Shown piece by piece: positions 53,201 through 64,000 of a DNA stretch of 64,000 bases. Position numbers and translations under genes: made by a program. The stretch comes from Sternotherus odoratus (Eukaryota; Chordata; Testudines; Kinosternidae). The stretch lies in assembly GCA_032164245.1 (NCBI GenBank), contig JAVMKO010000022.1:12833845-12897844 (forward strand), written 5' to 3'. The first letter of the stretch is position 1. Every line of letters starts with the position of its first letter. Below the pieces are notes generated by a model. The model was not told where the DNA came from. It ran no database searches and worked only from the letters and a program-made list of their open reading frames with translations.

Positions 53201-56200
53201 TTTTACAACCCCCAAAAGTCTGGGTGGCCAAGTTTGGATGGTGTTTACTGATTCCTCATGGTTATACACTCAGGATGAAGGGGGGATAGAATCCTAATCT
53301 TTACACTGTTTTAGAGTTGTAGGGAAATCTATTGAATAACATCTTTTGAGTCATCAACTCTGTGAATCCTCTGTGCTGATAGAAAGAGGAGCTAGTGTGG
53401 CTGAAGGGGCAGGACCATTGTTTGGGTTTAATGTTGCAGGCAATACTTACTTTTTTGAGACCATATGTATCTGCAGGGCTAGGACTTGTTGATGAATTCT
53501 ACAGATTCACAAACTCAAATTCTCTTTTGAAGACCACATTTCACTATCTTACAACTTGTGAACTTATTTGTTAAAGGAGCGGCAAGCAAAACTGTGCACA
53601 TGCGTCATTTGCTATTTCCATGAGCATCAGAATCAAGGAATGTGCACATTAGGCATGGAATTTAACAAACTATGCATATTACAGCTGAGTTCTTTGCTAG
53701 AGACCCAGACAGCCAATAGGAGATTTTTAATCACTTGCCTGTCTTCTGGTAGTAAAAACTACAAAAAAATCACCTGCTGTTGCTCCACAATTACAGTACC
53801 TGCATATACAAATTAGGCACACAACTCTGTGTGCATTTTCACACACAATTTGTTTAAAAATATGTCCTGTATTTCACTATTTTTGAGCGATCTTACTTCT
53901 CTTAAAAAGGATAAAGACTTTTTCTTTAGAAATTCTTCTTCTTCCCTGTCTTATCCAGTATCTGCTACAACTTTTATCCTTTTTATTAAGCTAAGGACAT
54001 TTGCTCTAATGCAGACTCTGTTCTTTAAAAGTCTCATTCGCACCTGCTGCTCATTCTCCACCTGAAGTCACAATCGTGCCTTTGTGACCTCACAGTCATC
54101 TCCACAGCAACCACTTGCCTTTCTTCCCCCAGCCTTTTCCGGAAAGGCACCCCGCTCTGTAACATCCCATCCGGGGGCTTTGATGCAGATGAAAGCTGTG
54201 AGCTGCTGTGATCTCACCAATCCTGTATCCATCCCGGCACAACACACTGATACCAGCTGTCTTTAAATTGAACACACCTCATTAAGCAGCAGATACTGTA
54301 ATGCAAAGTGAATCTTCCTTAACAAGCCCCTGAACTGAGTAAATATGCACCAATCATTTTTCCAGTACCACTAATATCTGCTTATAAAACCCAGTGTGGT
54401 AACATGATTTCACACCCATTCTGACTGCTGTAGGAATTTGTTTCCTTGCGGGGGAAAAATAAAAATAAAAACACCAGAGAGAGAGAGAGTGACCTAAACT
54501 CCCAAGAGTTCCAGCCCCTGGAAATAGTTCATGAAAAGTCTCCTAGAAGATTTACAGTTGTATCCAGTGTAGATATGTTAACAAACTCTCACATTCTGCG
54601 CAAACATAATTCCTCTATTCGACTCCATGCTACAATTTCAGGAGTTGGGAAAGAAGCTGCCAAGAAGCTAATAGTTATACATAACTAGAACATGTAAAGT
54701 CTCCGGTTGCAGTTCACTGAATTACAGATAAATCAGACCATTTCCCCATAGCCAGTCATATAGTTGTATTCAGAGATCAGGTACTGACCACCCAATTGCC
54801 TAATTTTAAGAATCACATTTGGAGCACACTCCGTAATAATTTGGTTTGTCTATCTCAAGTTCTCAAGCAACTTCTAGATTTGGACACTGTAATTTATCTC
54901 AGCCTATAGATTTACCTGTAGCAACCATCTAAATCAATGCAGAAATGACTTTGAACATCATGGAGTGTCAGGGTTTACCTTGCACTTTGAGCTGGATTAT
55001 TTTTTCATTTCTCAAGATGAAGTGGCTATGTTGAGAAGTCTGAGACCATAGGTTGGCATTAAATTACTTCATTCCTTCTCAGTTTTGCATCGGCCCATGG
55101 CACTTGTCAGATTTATAATTTCTCCCCCAAGTCTTTTTGATTTGACCAGTGACACCTTAGCTACTATACTGGCAAAATAAATAAATGACGGGTTTTAAGA
55201 GTGATCAGTACTGCATTATAAGGAGTGCTTTGTGCCAATCATACTCCCGCTCAATACATATGCTTCTAGTAATTTTCCCAGTTTGTCTCCCTCATTGCAT
55301 GTAACTGGCTTCTGCTTTGGGTTCAATTAGTGTACCATAGGCTATGTTAATATGCAGGCAGCTGTTGAAACTGAAGGAGTAACAGAGAAAGAGAGCATCA
55401 TACCATAGACTTTGGTAGGTCTTCCCCATCCCTCTTCCAAGGGAAAGCAGAGGAATGATTATCCCAACCAGCCAACCTCTTGCCATGGAAAAACAAAGAG
55501 GTGACTGGCCAGGAGTGATCATGAGAACAAAACGAATGGAGAATGATACACTGATCCTGCTTGCTTATACTACAGAGTAGTATATTGTTGCACACCATCC
55601 TGCTCTCTCTCTTCAATACCTAGGCTATCTGTATTGTACCTTTAACAACAAATCGCTTATATCGATAGTGCACAACTTCAGAGGTGACTACCAGTGGCTG
55701 CTAAAGTGTGCCAGTTATTCTAATTCCTTTTTAGATGATTTAGCACTCTAGTAAGTGGTGTTTATATTAAAGGTGCATGTATCTAAAGGCACCATGGACT
55801 CCGAAGAAGGCTATTCCAAACTACATTTGTTGTGCCAATAAAAGGTAACTTCAGAAGTTACAATGTATAGCAGGCTACTTGGTCTTTAATATTTCATCTG
55901 TCAAATCAGCAGGGCTTGTGGTAAACTTAAGGTTCTGGAGCAGCCAAGACTCTCGCTCCTGAACATCTACAAAATCATTAATGTTCCATTTTCAATTGCA
56001 CCCCCAGGGATGAGCCCCACTGTTTAGTCATTGAAAGCCCTTAGATGTTTTAATTAGTGTTTCTGGAACTAGAAAGAGGCAAAAAACATTGTTCCTGTAT
56101 ACCACTCCAGCCCAAGGGGACATCATCTGCCGCTTTCCCTTCCCTGGTAATTTCCCCCCCCCCCCCCTCCCAGCCTTGAGAAGAACTCAGAAAAGTCTTG

Positions 56201-56317
56201 AGTCTAGATGGGAGAAGGGGAAACCTGGGGCATGGCACTTTTGGGATAGGACACCAGGCTTTTCCATTGCAACAGCTGGAGAAGCTGAAAGTGACAATCT
56301 GTAGAGGAATGTATCTG
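53201..56317. other. Unique non-coding stretch
   Basis: Three kilobases without a recognisable repeat end or exon. Contains an (AAAAT)/(GA)n tract at 54456-54490 and a C run at 56154-56167. Opposite-strand open frames of up to 141 codons at 56050-56554 overlap each other and include CR1 sequence at their edge, so they are not genes. Confidence 0.35.
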
Positions 56318-56487
56318 ATGTCTATCCTTGGTTTGCCAGAAGCTGGGAATGGGCGATGGGCTGGATCACTTGATGATTCCCTGTTCTGTTCATTCCCTCT
56401 GGGGCACCTGACATTGGCCACTGTCGGAAGACAGGACATTGGGCTAGATGAATGTTTTGCCATTCCGAGGGACATCCTAAGAACATC
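56318..56487 (+). mobile_element. CR1 LINE 3' fragment, sense
   Basis: 'ccttggtttgccagaagctg', 'ggaatgggcgatgggctgga', 'tcacttgatgattccctgtt', 'ctggggcacctgacattggc', 'gtcggaagacaggacattgg', 'gctagatgaatg', ending in a decayed 'ctaagaacatcagaacat'. A different CR1 subfamily from the 22-23 kb copies ('gaagctgggaatgggcgatg' instead of 'gatggatggcaggagagaga'). Confidence 0.75.
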
Positions 56488-58675
56488 AGAACATACCTGG
56501 CAGTTTCACTCCACTCCTCACTTTGTGCTCAGTGGTGACATGCTGAGAAGCTAGATGATCAAACAAAATACAGCTGAAGTTGGCCAAACCCCACTGGTAA
56601 AAGGATAATTGAGAATTTCAAGGTTAGGAGAACCCAGTGTTTATTTTTTACTGTGACTGCTTCTTCTAGAGCCTTTTCATGATACCCCATTTGCAAAGTG
56701 AAAGGCATGATGTACTCTGCAGCTGCATGAATGTGGATGAGCATACGCCTGTGTACATCTCGGGCAGATGCTTGCTGGAACTGATAATCAGGCAGATGTC
56801 AAGGACTAACCCAGAGTAGTCCACTCACACCAATAGTCTATCCCACTGGAACATCGCTGTTTCCCACCTTCCCTCTGAGTCAGTATTGGATTCTCTGCAG
56901 CTGGGGGCTCTGGAGAGGAGATTATTTTATTTGGCATTAAATTGAACAACATTGTCAGTCCTGATGCAGGTTCTTCAGTACTTAGCTTCTACAGGAGGGT
57001 AATTTGCATCAGTCTAATATACTTTAAAACTGATTGGAGCAGCTGTATCCAGATCATACCCCCCAAAGTGGCAACCAACTTCCTTCCTTCCAGCTGAAGA
57101 AGGCTTCTAAATCCCACAAGCTCCCTGCTGTGGGTCCGCTGCACTCATCTTTCATTAGCGCCCTATGAGGCTTACACAAAAGTGTTAAAGTAAAGCAACA
57201 TTTAACGGCACAAACCACCTCAGCTTGTGACATCATCGTAATATACTCAGCAACCAATGATGGTATGGCAACATGCTTGTAAAGCTTGTGTTGTGAACCC
57301 TTCTAGTTAAAGTTTAAAGGACGTGGAGGATAAGAGTCTGCTGCTGCTATGAGCTGGTGGAGTAACTCTTTTAGCTCAAATGTTAGAGGTCAGTGGTTTT
57401 GACATTGGGCAATCTAGTTTTAAACCCACCAGACCCCTCATAGGGAAGGTCGGCACAATGTGTGATATTGATTGACGTGGCAAATGAGCCCCTCAGTAGC
57501 AAAGCTCCCATTTCTATGCAAATAAACCTAGTAAAAATAATAACAAAGAGAAATACCAGGACATACAAACTTTGTTTGACTAAGTTTCCCATACAGCCTG
57601 TGTAGCTCACGCTCCCTCACTTCCCACTTTCTCCACTAAATGAAAAACTGGTAAAGAAGAGAGAGGGGATATTTCCCCCCCTTACTGCTTCTTCTGAAGT
57701 TGGGTTACTTTAATTTAATATTTTGCTGCAGGTTCCAATCACGGTGACATGAAAATAACCAGGAGCAGCTGGGTTCTGTGGTGCCAGCAGGCAGTAGTTT
57801 GCCTTGTCTGTAAAACAGTTGGAAGGTAAACACTGTCCGAAGGAGTAATTAAGGCTCTCCAGAGCCAAGTGCTGCTACTTCACAGGAACATAGTGGGCTA
57901 GCTGCAGTGTTCTTACTTTCTGGCCTCCATTGCCAATGCTCTGATTAATAACATCCCAAACCACTTGATGTGTTATTGATTCAAAATTCAATAAAAGGGC
58001 TAGCCAAACCAAGCAATTTTTCTTCTAAAAATAAAAAGTAACAACACATTTTCAGGCAGGTTAACAAGGTGTGTCAGTCGCTTCACAGAGTTGGTCTTTC
58101 TCTCTGCAAAGATAAGTTGGTTTCGTCCAGCCTTTTTAAATAAGGGGAACCCAGCATGTAACTCCAAATTGCGTGACTTGAGTAGGTAGGATCAGCGCCT
58201 AAAGTTGGATAAGGGGAAAAGACCTCGTGCGTGTCACTATGACATCATGATCTTGTGTTTCCAAAATGATGCTCTGTTAAAGGGGAAGTAAAAATAAGGC
58301 TTGTCACCTTTTTTGTTTTCTTTAGGATTGGATTCAAAACAGGCGTGTAGGTTTTTTTCACCTTAGAAATTCAGGTCTTTGTGCAAGAAACTATGACAAT
58401 TGGAGAACTTATGACATCATAAGCCACGAGGTATAAATCCAAAGTACTCAGATTTTGTTTTCTCATTGCTCTTTTCAACACCTCAGAAATTCAAAACGCT
58501 AATGAACACTCGGGGGGAACAGCAACTTTGTCAGACATTCAAGTACGGTGGGAGAACTCATGATATACATCTCCTGAGACTCCTAAGAGGTCCTTCAGCA
58601 ATAGCAAAATCAGACGTGATCTTCCTGATCTGTCTAAGGGTAAAAACAAGCAGAGAAAAAAAACTTTAAATATAC
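56488..58675. other. Unique non-coding stretch
   Basis: No exon, RNA or transposon end recognised. Confidence 0.35.
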
Positions 58676-58790
58676 TTAGATTGTAAGCATTTTGGGGCAT
58701 GAACTTCTTGTTCCTGTGTTTGCACAGTGCCTAGAACAATGGGGTCCCAGTCCATGACTGGGGTTCCTAGTAGCAACTGCAATACAAATA
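58676..58790 (+). repeat. L2/MIR-like 3' tail, sense
   Basis: 'tagattgtaagcattttggg', 'gcatgaacttcttgttcctg', 'tgtttgcacagtgcctagaa', 'caatggggtcccagtccatg', 'actggggttcctagtagcaa', 'ctgcaatacaaata'. Well-preserved L2-type tail, with a pogo-like element attached at its end. Confidence 0.7.
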
Positions 58791-58965
58791 CAGTGGAACC
58801 CCGCAATAACCCGCTATAGCGCGAATCCGCTTATAGTGTGGGGCTCCCGATGGCAGTGGCGCATGGCACCTTGATGTCACGTGACTCCGCAATACTGCCA
58901 CCCTGCATTTACCGCGATCGGGTATTTTTGGATCCCGATTGTCACGGTATTGCAGGGTCCAACTC
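58791..58965. mobile_element. Pogo/Tigger-like Tc1-mariner MITE (175 bp)
   Basis: Flanked by TA (58789-58790 and 58966-58967). Left end 'cagtggaaccccgcaat', right end 'attgcagggtccaactc', inverted with three mismatches. The interior has 'cccgctatagcgcgaatccg' and 'taccgcgatcgggtattttt', CpG-rich. It inserted at the A/T-rich end of the L2-like tail. Confidence 0.75.
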
Positions 58966-58967
58966 TA

Positions 58968-59084
58968 AGTAAATTTTGTGTGTGTCTGTGTTTGTCTGTT
59001 TGTAATAAATTTTCTGCTTTATTCAAAGGAAGCCCATACCCATTTTAGATTATTATTTTTTTGCACTTTTATTAAGGATCATAA
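58968..59084. other. GT-rich low-complexity stretch
   Basis: 'ttgtgtgtgtctgtgtttgt' at 58976-58995 followed by unassigned AT-rich sequence. Confidence 0.5.
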
Positions 59085-59345
59085 AATCACAGAATCTCAG
59101 GGTTGGAAGGGACCTTAGGAGGTATCTAGTCCAACCCCCTGCTCAAAGCAGAACCAGTCCCCAACTAAATCTTCCCAGCCAGGGCTTTGTCAAGCCTGAC
59201 CTTAAAAACCTCTAAGGAAGGAGATTCCACCACCTCCCTAGGGAACCCATTCCAGTGCTTCACCCCCCTCCTAGTGAAAAAGTTTTTCCTAATATCCAAC
59301 CTAGACCTTCCCCTCTGCAACTTGAGACAATTGCTCCTTGATGTG
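59085..59345 (-). mobile_element. CR1 LINE 3' end with ORF2 C-terminus, antisense
   Basis: 'aaaatcacagaatctcaggg', 'ttggaagggaccttaggagg', 'ccaaccccctgctcaaagca' is the antisense CR1 3' UTR. The part 59165-59340 translates on the minus strand to 'RLDIRKNFFTRRGVKHWNG' and '[20 protein letters not shown]', the recalled C-terminal end of CR1 ORF2. The frame remains open for 108 codons but is only the tail of the protein and would not function. Confidence 0.82.
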
Positions 59346-59451
59346 TGACATTCACTTCTCCATGCATGGTGTCTTTGTAACAGAGCATCGTGCAGGAAAC
59401 AAAAAATCAGGTGAGGTGTTCCAAAAGACATAGGGAAGTATACTGCTGTTG

Positions 59452-59587
59452 TACACTTTCTAGTGAGTCCTGATCTGGAATATTGTACCATTTTTCTCCC
59501 CCGTGTTCAAAACAGATTAATTCAATGTAGAGGAGGTGCCAAGGTAGGCTAATAGGATGATCAGGGAAATGGAGAACCCATCTTTCT
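59452..59587 (+). mobile_element. CR1 LINE fragment, sense
   Basis: 'acactttctagtgagtcctg', 'atctggaatattgtaccatt', 'ccgtgttcaaaacagattaa', 'ctaataggatgatcagggaa', 'atggagaacc' follow, in order, the CR1 ORF2 part 'gagacctcatctggaatact...ttcaaaaaagatgaattcaa...aggatgat'. Strongly decayed; opposite orientation to both neighbours. Confidence 0.6.
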
Positions 59588-59800
59588 TAGATTCAGAGCC
59601 AGAAGGGACCACTGTGATCATCTAATCTGATCTCCTGTAAAGCACAGGCCAGAGAACTGCCCCAAAATAATTCCTAGAGTAGATCTTAAAAAAAAAAATC
59701 CAATCTTGATTTTAAAAATTGCCCATGATGGAGAATCCTCCACAACCCTTAATACATTGTTCCCATAGTTAATTATCCTCATTGTTTGCTTGCACTTTTC
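59588..59800 (-). mobile_element. CR1 LINE fragment, antisense
   Basis: 'gattcagagccagaagggac', 'cactgtgatcatctaatctg', 'gagaactgccccaaaataat', 'tcctagagtagatctt', 'ggagaatcctccacaaccct' match a CR1 subfamily distinct from the one at 59085. An A run interrupts it at 59689-59698. Confidence 0.75.
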
Positions 59801-60395
59801 TTCTTCAAGTGATTTTACAAGTATTAACTTAGAAGTATCAAATAAACACTTCTTTTGTTGTGAGCAGTTCCATGGACTCAGTTAATATTAATAAGGACAG
59901 TCTTTTCCTGAGGACAATAAAGAAGTAGAAGGAGAATTACACAGATCTGTTTTCTCTAAAGAAGCTGATTTTTAAGCAATGCCAAAAGGCTCACCCGAGG
60001 ATAGTTTGTTGGCATTTTAAAGAGGTCCAAGAAGTCTAGTGCCAAAGAAATGTGTTAGAAACAGTTGGAGTGTCTGCAGGCTTTGTTCAGCCCAGATGCA
60101 TCAAAAGAAGAATCCTGATCCATTGTAAAAGTTGTTCAGAACTCTCAACAATCTGTAGAGGTGGGGAGGGAGAATTGGGGGAATCTCTAAAAAGGAGCAG
60201 AAGGCAGCTAAGACAGTAGAGGAGCCAAAAAAAGAATTGAGCATTGAGAATATTTCAACAAACACTGAAAGACTTGTAAACATTCAGCCCGCACAGTAGC
60301 CAGAGCAGATGGTGAGAGAAAGAGAGACGCACTTACACATATGGATGAGGTATGGAGACAGGGTTAACAAGTTCTTTTTGTGGATTCTTGTATAT
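59801..60395. other. Unique non-coding stretch
   Basis: Nothing recognised. Confidence 0.35.
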
Positions 60396-60640
60396 TAGGG
60401 CTGGTTGAAAATTATCCATCAAAACGGGTTTGTTTGCTTGTTTGTTTGTTTTTACGGCTCCTTCCCAAAGCAAGTTTTTCATCAGAAAGCATTTGCTTTC
60501 CACAGAAAATTCTTGGCTTTTCATCAAAAAACCGATATCAAAACTTTTCACTTCTTGGCCAAAATCTTGTTTGCAGTCTAAGGACCAAAATTCTACATTT
60601 TCTACAGGGAGAAAAACTCCAACCCACTTTATTATATTCC
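60396..60640. mobile_element. AT-rich MITE, 'tagggctggttg' family
   Basis: Left end 'tagggctggttgaaaattat', right end near 'gaaaaactccaacccacttta' in inverse. A (GTTT)n tract lies at 60427-60452. Related ends at 24774 and 36469. The overlapping 104-119-codon frames here are chance frames in an AT-rich repeat. Confidence 0.45.
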
Positions 60641-61014
60641 ATTGCAAAAGAAATCACCAGAGACTCTTGCAAGTATGGTTATGTGGAAACAAAAGCACCC
60701 ATTTTAGAAAGCCTAATTTGATATGTTTGTCAGGGGATTGGGATAGTTTCAGCAGAGCTAATTGGTTGGGGTCTTACAGCAGCTTGTAATGCTATCTTTA
60801 CTTGCAAGTATATAATTCAGCCAATAGATTCTGTCTGTGTAGTATAGAAGTCCAGACATAGCATCATGTCTGGTAAACAAAAAAGACAAGGGTGCAACTC
60901 AAGCTGTATGAAAGTCTGTTTGTCCAGGGCTATGATTATTTTCTTCACTAACTGCTCCTTGGTTTGAGGATTGTGAATCTATATTTCATGACAGCTACTG
61001 AGGGAAATGCATGA
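60641..61014. other. Unique non-coding stretch
   Basis: Nothing recognised. Confidence 0.35.
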
Positions 61015-61215
61015 AAATAAGATACTTAAATTTCCCAATCCCACTGAGTAAGTTCCCCACTGAGGATTCTTTACCAAAACCTGAATTTTTGTTACCAAAA
61101 CCTGAAAATTTTCTGTGCAAAGAGAAGTTTTCTCATGAATGTTCATTTCCATTTCATCAAAAATACATGCAAAAAAAAATTTTTTGACAAAAAATGTTTT
61201 TACTGTCTCCACATG
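61015..61215. repeat. AT-rich MITE-like sequence
   Basis: 'ttaccaaaacctgaattttt', 'gttaccaaaacctgaaaatt' (a tandem pair at 61072-61109) and 'tttttgacaaaaaatgtttt' share the wording of the AT-rich MITE family, but no ends are identified. Confidence 0.3.
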
Positions 61216-64000
61216 GAGCACTAGTACCTTCTTTTGCTGCAGTTCCCAAGAATTCAGAGCCTGGTACCCAAAAGGGTCTGATGTCCTCAGTTTGAATGGA
61301 GGGCAGGTGGTGTCCAGGCAGAGGTTGATATTTGGATTTGTGTGCTGGGAGTAGTGGTGCTCCGTCCTTCCCTTCCCAAATAGCCTCTTGCACCTTTTCC
61401 TCCTTTCCCCGCCAACCCGATGAGCTACACTGTAGGGTTTTTATGGCAACTAGAGTATGCAATGCCAGGCCTGCTTCCTCCCTCTCGAACACTCATGCTC
61501 TTTCCCAAATCCTGTGCCAGTTGCATCCTCCTCTCCCCTGCCAGCTCTAGCCTTACAAAAACCTATTTAAGGCAAGGTACTGCCAATAAACCCCACCCCT
61601 TCTGGAAAGTCATAGCCCAAGCTGCCTGGTAAAAACACTGAGGCTGGTAGCTGTTGGGCCTCCAGTTTCTATATCTGTATGTGAGGTCCCACTGTCCCCT
61701 TCTTTCTCCAGAGTGGAGATAGGGAAACCTTGGCCTCTGTCTACAGCCCCTGCCATTTCTTTCTTTTTTCCTCATTGTGAAGTTTCTGACCTTTCAATTC
61801 CCTTCTGTTCTCCCCCAGGGCTTCTAAACTCAGATCTACTCATGTGGGCTCTCTGAAGGCCTGTCTCTTGTGGACAGCGGTGCCCATCCATCTCTTATGC
61901 CCCAAGAAACAATGCTGTTCTTTTTATTCTTTCCCTCCTCCGAGAAATGGGCTAGTACCTTTAGATCTTCTCCATTGTTCCATCCGAATTGAACGTCCTG
62001 TCTCGCCGCTGATAGGGAATTGATATAGGAACTCTGAGACCCATTCCAGGAAAATTAGCAGTGGTAGGAAATTGTGGGGAGGGGAGAGAAATTAATTAGT
62101 TCCACCAATTCAGGGGAAAGAAATGTGATTAAATAATTCACCTCTAAGGAGATTTGGTTCTTGTCCTCTGGATTTCACTCATCGGCAGGAATAACAAGCA
62201 ATTTTTTACACCAGTGACTTGTATGTCTTGGCTGGCTTGTGTAGGGGAAATAGAAAGAAGAAAAAATCTCCAGGTTTAGGCCGGCAGGAACAGAGGTAGA
62301 TAATATCTTCCTCCCAGTGGGGGAGAAAGCAGAGACTTTTACTGCTGTTGTCCGTGCTGCTTCCTCTTCTGGGACTGGAGGGTATCAGATCATTCTCAGG
62401 CAGGCAGTTCTCATCAGCAGTAAATGCACCCAAATAAACAGAGAAAATAGCACTTTTATAATAAAGAAAAGAGGGGGAAAGTGAGTCATTTTTTTTCTTC
62501 TGCCTCTTTTGGTTGCTGAACTCTCTGTGGCCTGACTTATCAATGGTGTCTGGAAATGGCTGGTACTGATTGCAGAAAAGGAGATACTCTTACAAAAGTT
62601 CCAAAGATAAAGTCTAGTTAGGAGTCAAAAGAAGAACATATTTCACTCTGCAGCCCCATTTGAATAAATATTACGAGCTGGAATAAAAGTGGCTGAGATC
62701 CAAAACACCCCATCCGGCAAGAATTACAAACCCCAAAGTCATTTTGCCCAGCGTTGATTGTTCAAGCAGGCATTTCAAGAGTCCACTTGCATAGGGCTCT
62801 GCAAAATGTAATTAATTCCAATTGGAATCTGAGCAGGACACTGTGGCTAATGCCAGCTACTCTTGCAAAATGCACCTTGGGATCTTTAATCCAGCTAAGG
62901 CTCTATCCAGTGACTTAAAGCCAATTGGGAGCACAGGCATTAGTGAACGGCTGTAAATGTATTAAAAACTAGATCCACAGAGAATTGTTAAAATGACCAA
63001 AAAAAAATTAAGAAAACAGTGATGGTTCTGATCACGAGCTGGCCTGACCTGTCAGCCTCACAAGAATCCCCTAATAGAAGCGGGGAGGAGAGGTTATCTA
63101 TTTGCTATACGGAGACCTTCAAATTTTCATTTTAATGGGACACGGTGCTTGACAGATTGAGCTCTAGCGAGAAGCTGATTGTGAATTCAAGTGCGGATGT
63201 TGGGGCTTACACAAGGCAGCGAGTCTATTTTCTTCCCTTGTTTGCTGGTTGAGCAGGCTGCCACGCAGAGGGATGAGTCAGCATTTTGTCAGGGTTGGCA
63301 TCCTTCGCGCCGGGCTCTAATCTTTCGGCAGCATTTTACACCCGGCTGCCTTGCCCCCAAACAGTCATTTGCCGCCATATCAACCAGCTTGGGTTGCAAA
63401 TGGAGGAGCGGGGCTGGAGTGAAAAGCAGAAATATGTAACTGACTAGACCCACACACACAGCAGATGTGGGGGCTGTGCGGAAAGGTATAATCACTGCAC
63501 AACAGACACAGGGTAGAGATGGGACAAACGCCTTGTCGGCGGCTACTGTCAAAGCTGACAGCAGCACCGGAGAACAGGGAAGGCTCAGGTTTCCCAAGAC
63601 GGTGGCAAGTTAGACCTGTATCGTTCAGCTCCGTTGACCCAAATGACTTGGATGAGACTGAATAAGCTGTGATTGACATTTCACTGCCACATGCTGTTTG
63701 CTGCCTGAGAAACTTCAGCTGCGTACTGGATCCTATGACCACGAGTGGGTCTCTTCTTCTGATTACACGTCTGTAAAAGAAAAGAACAAAGGCTCTTGCT
63801 GTGCAATGGAAGAACCATTTCCCTCCCCCATAACTCCATGGGATAAAATTCAACCTGTGCCGAGGGCTAGCACAATGTCTGTGCACTATGTAAGTCACTC
63901 TCAACCCATCCGGGGCCTGTATTGACCTCCCTAAAAATCTCACTCCCGTCACCCTTGAGTGAGCAGGTAAAAATGTAACCGGCTGGATGAAATATAAAAT
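61216..64000. other. Unique non-coding stretch to window end
   Basis: No repeat ends, RNA genes or exons recognised over 2.8 kb. The longest open frame of the window (190 codons, minus, 63380-63952) lies here. It shows no domain and overlaps two plus-strand frames of 75-82 codons. Whether this unique block includes conserved regulatory sequence cannot be judged without alignment. Confidence 0.35.

Noticed and set aside
56154..56167. C homopolymer as a functional signal
   Set aside because: Short homopolymers of this kind (also at 7182, 24210, 27191) are common in vertebrate DNA and may include sequencing-length error.
56050..56554. Overlapping 141-codon minus and 118-codon plus frames
   Set aside because: Both run through a C homopolymer and into a CR1 3' end; the shared residues come from the repeat on opposite strands.
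60333..60789. Frames of 104-119 codons on both strands
   Set aside because: They lie in an AT-rich MITE with a (GTTT)n tract; the two plus-strand frames overlap in different phases.
63380..63952. Longest open frame (190 codons, minus strand)
   Set aside because: No recognisable domain, biased composition, and plus-strand frames overlap it. A frame of this length is not unexpected by chance in 64 kb searched in six frames.

Overview
This window looks like vertebrate, non-coding nuclear DNA, most likely from a turtle or tortoise (Testudines), with a crocodilian as second choice. The basis is the repeat set: many CR1 LINE 3' ends carrying the phrase 'ctgacccagtacggcc...cttatgtt', MIR/CORE-SINE and L2-like tails, a Penelope-like element whose 3' end reads 'ctcacgaaagcttatg...tctctaaggtgc', and many hAT, pogo/Tigger and small palindromic DNA elements. 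The family assignments rest on recalled consensus sequences and visible hallmarks (terminal inverted repeats, target-site duplications, residual reading frames), not on a database search. No bacterial, viral or plasmid organisation is visible.

I find no host protein-coding exon I can defend. Every open frame is short (longest 190 codons), lacks a recognisable domain and shows no splice-site context. The one frame with family-like protein content is the end of a Penelope-like element near 19.8-20.2 kb, and a small CR1 ORF2 remnant lies near 59.2 kb. The window is therefore either intergenic or the inside of a very large intron.

Layout. 0-12 kb: MIR copies, a 199-bp hAT element directly abutting a second transposon, a MITE inside a MIR (6.6-7.0 kb), several small palindromic elements. 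12-19.7 kb: mostly unique AT-rich sequence with a MIR split by a 380-bp insertion (14.0-14.6 kb), a hAT (15.5 kb) and a CR1 end (17.0 kb). 19.7-23.4 kb: the Penelope-like 3' end with a hammerhead-ribozyme-like fold, an unclassified repeat, and two CR1 ends facing each other as a roughly 250-bp-arm inverted repeat. 23.4-32 kb: unique sequence, a GC-rich degenerate repeat joined to a 600-bp CR1, and an older CR1. 32-36 kb: mostly unique, including an AT-rich block dense in TAAT motifs (33.7-34.4 kb). 36-43 kb: MITE, MIR, an unknown repeat present as two inverted copies 2.3 kb apart, a second Penelope-like tail and a pogo-like element with a GC-rich core. 43-58 kb: mostly unique, with antisense CR1, antisense MIR/L2, a perfect 16+2+16 palindrome and a 514-bp hAT with a perfect 8-bp target duplication. 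58-61 kb: an L2/MIR tail with a pogo-like element at its end, three CR1 pieces in alternating orientation, and MITEs. 61-64 kb: nothing recognisable.

The most interesting signals are structural: the hammerhead-like motif in the Penelope-like remnant, the two long inverted repeats, the nested insertions that give relative ages, and a widespread class of short palindromic elements built around 'cattgacttcaatg'.
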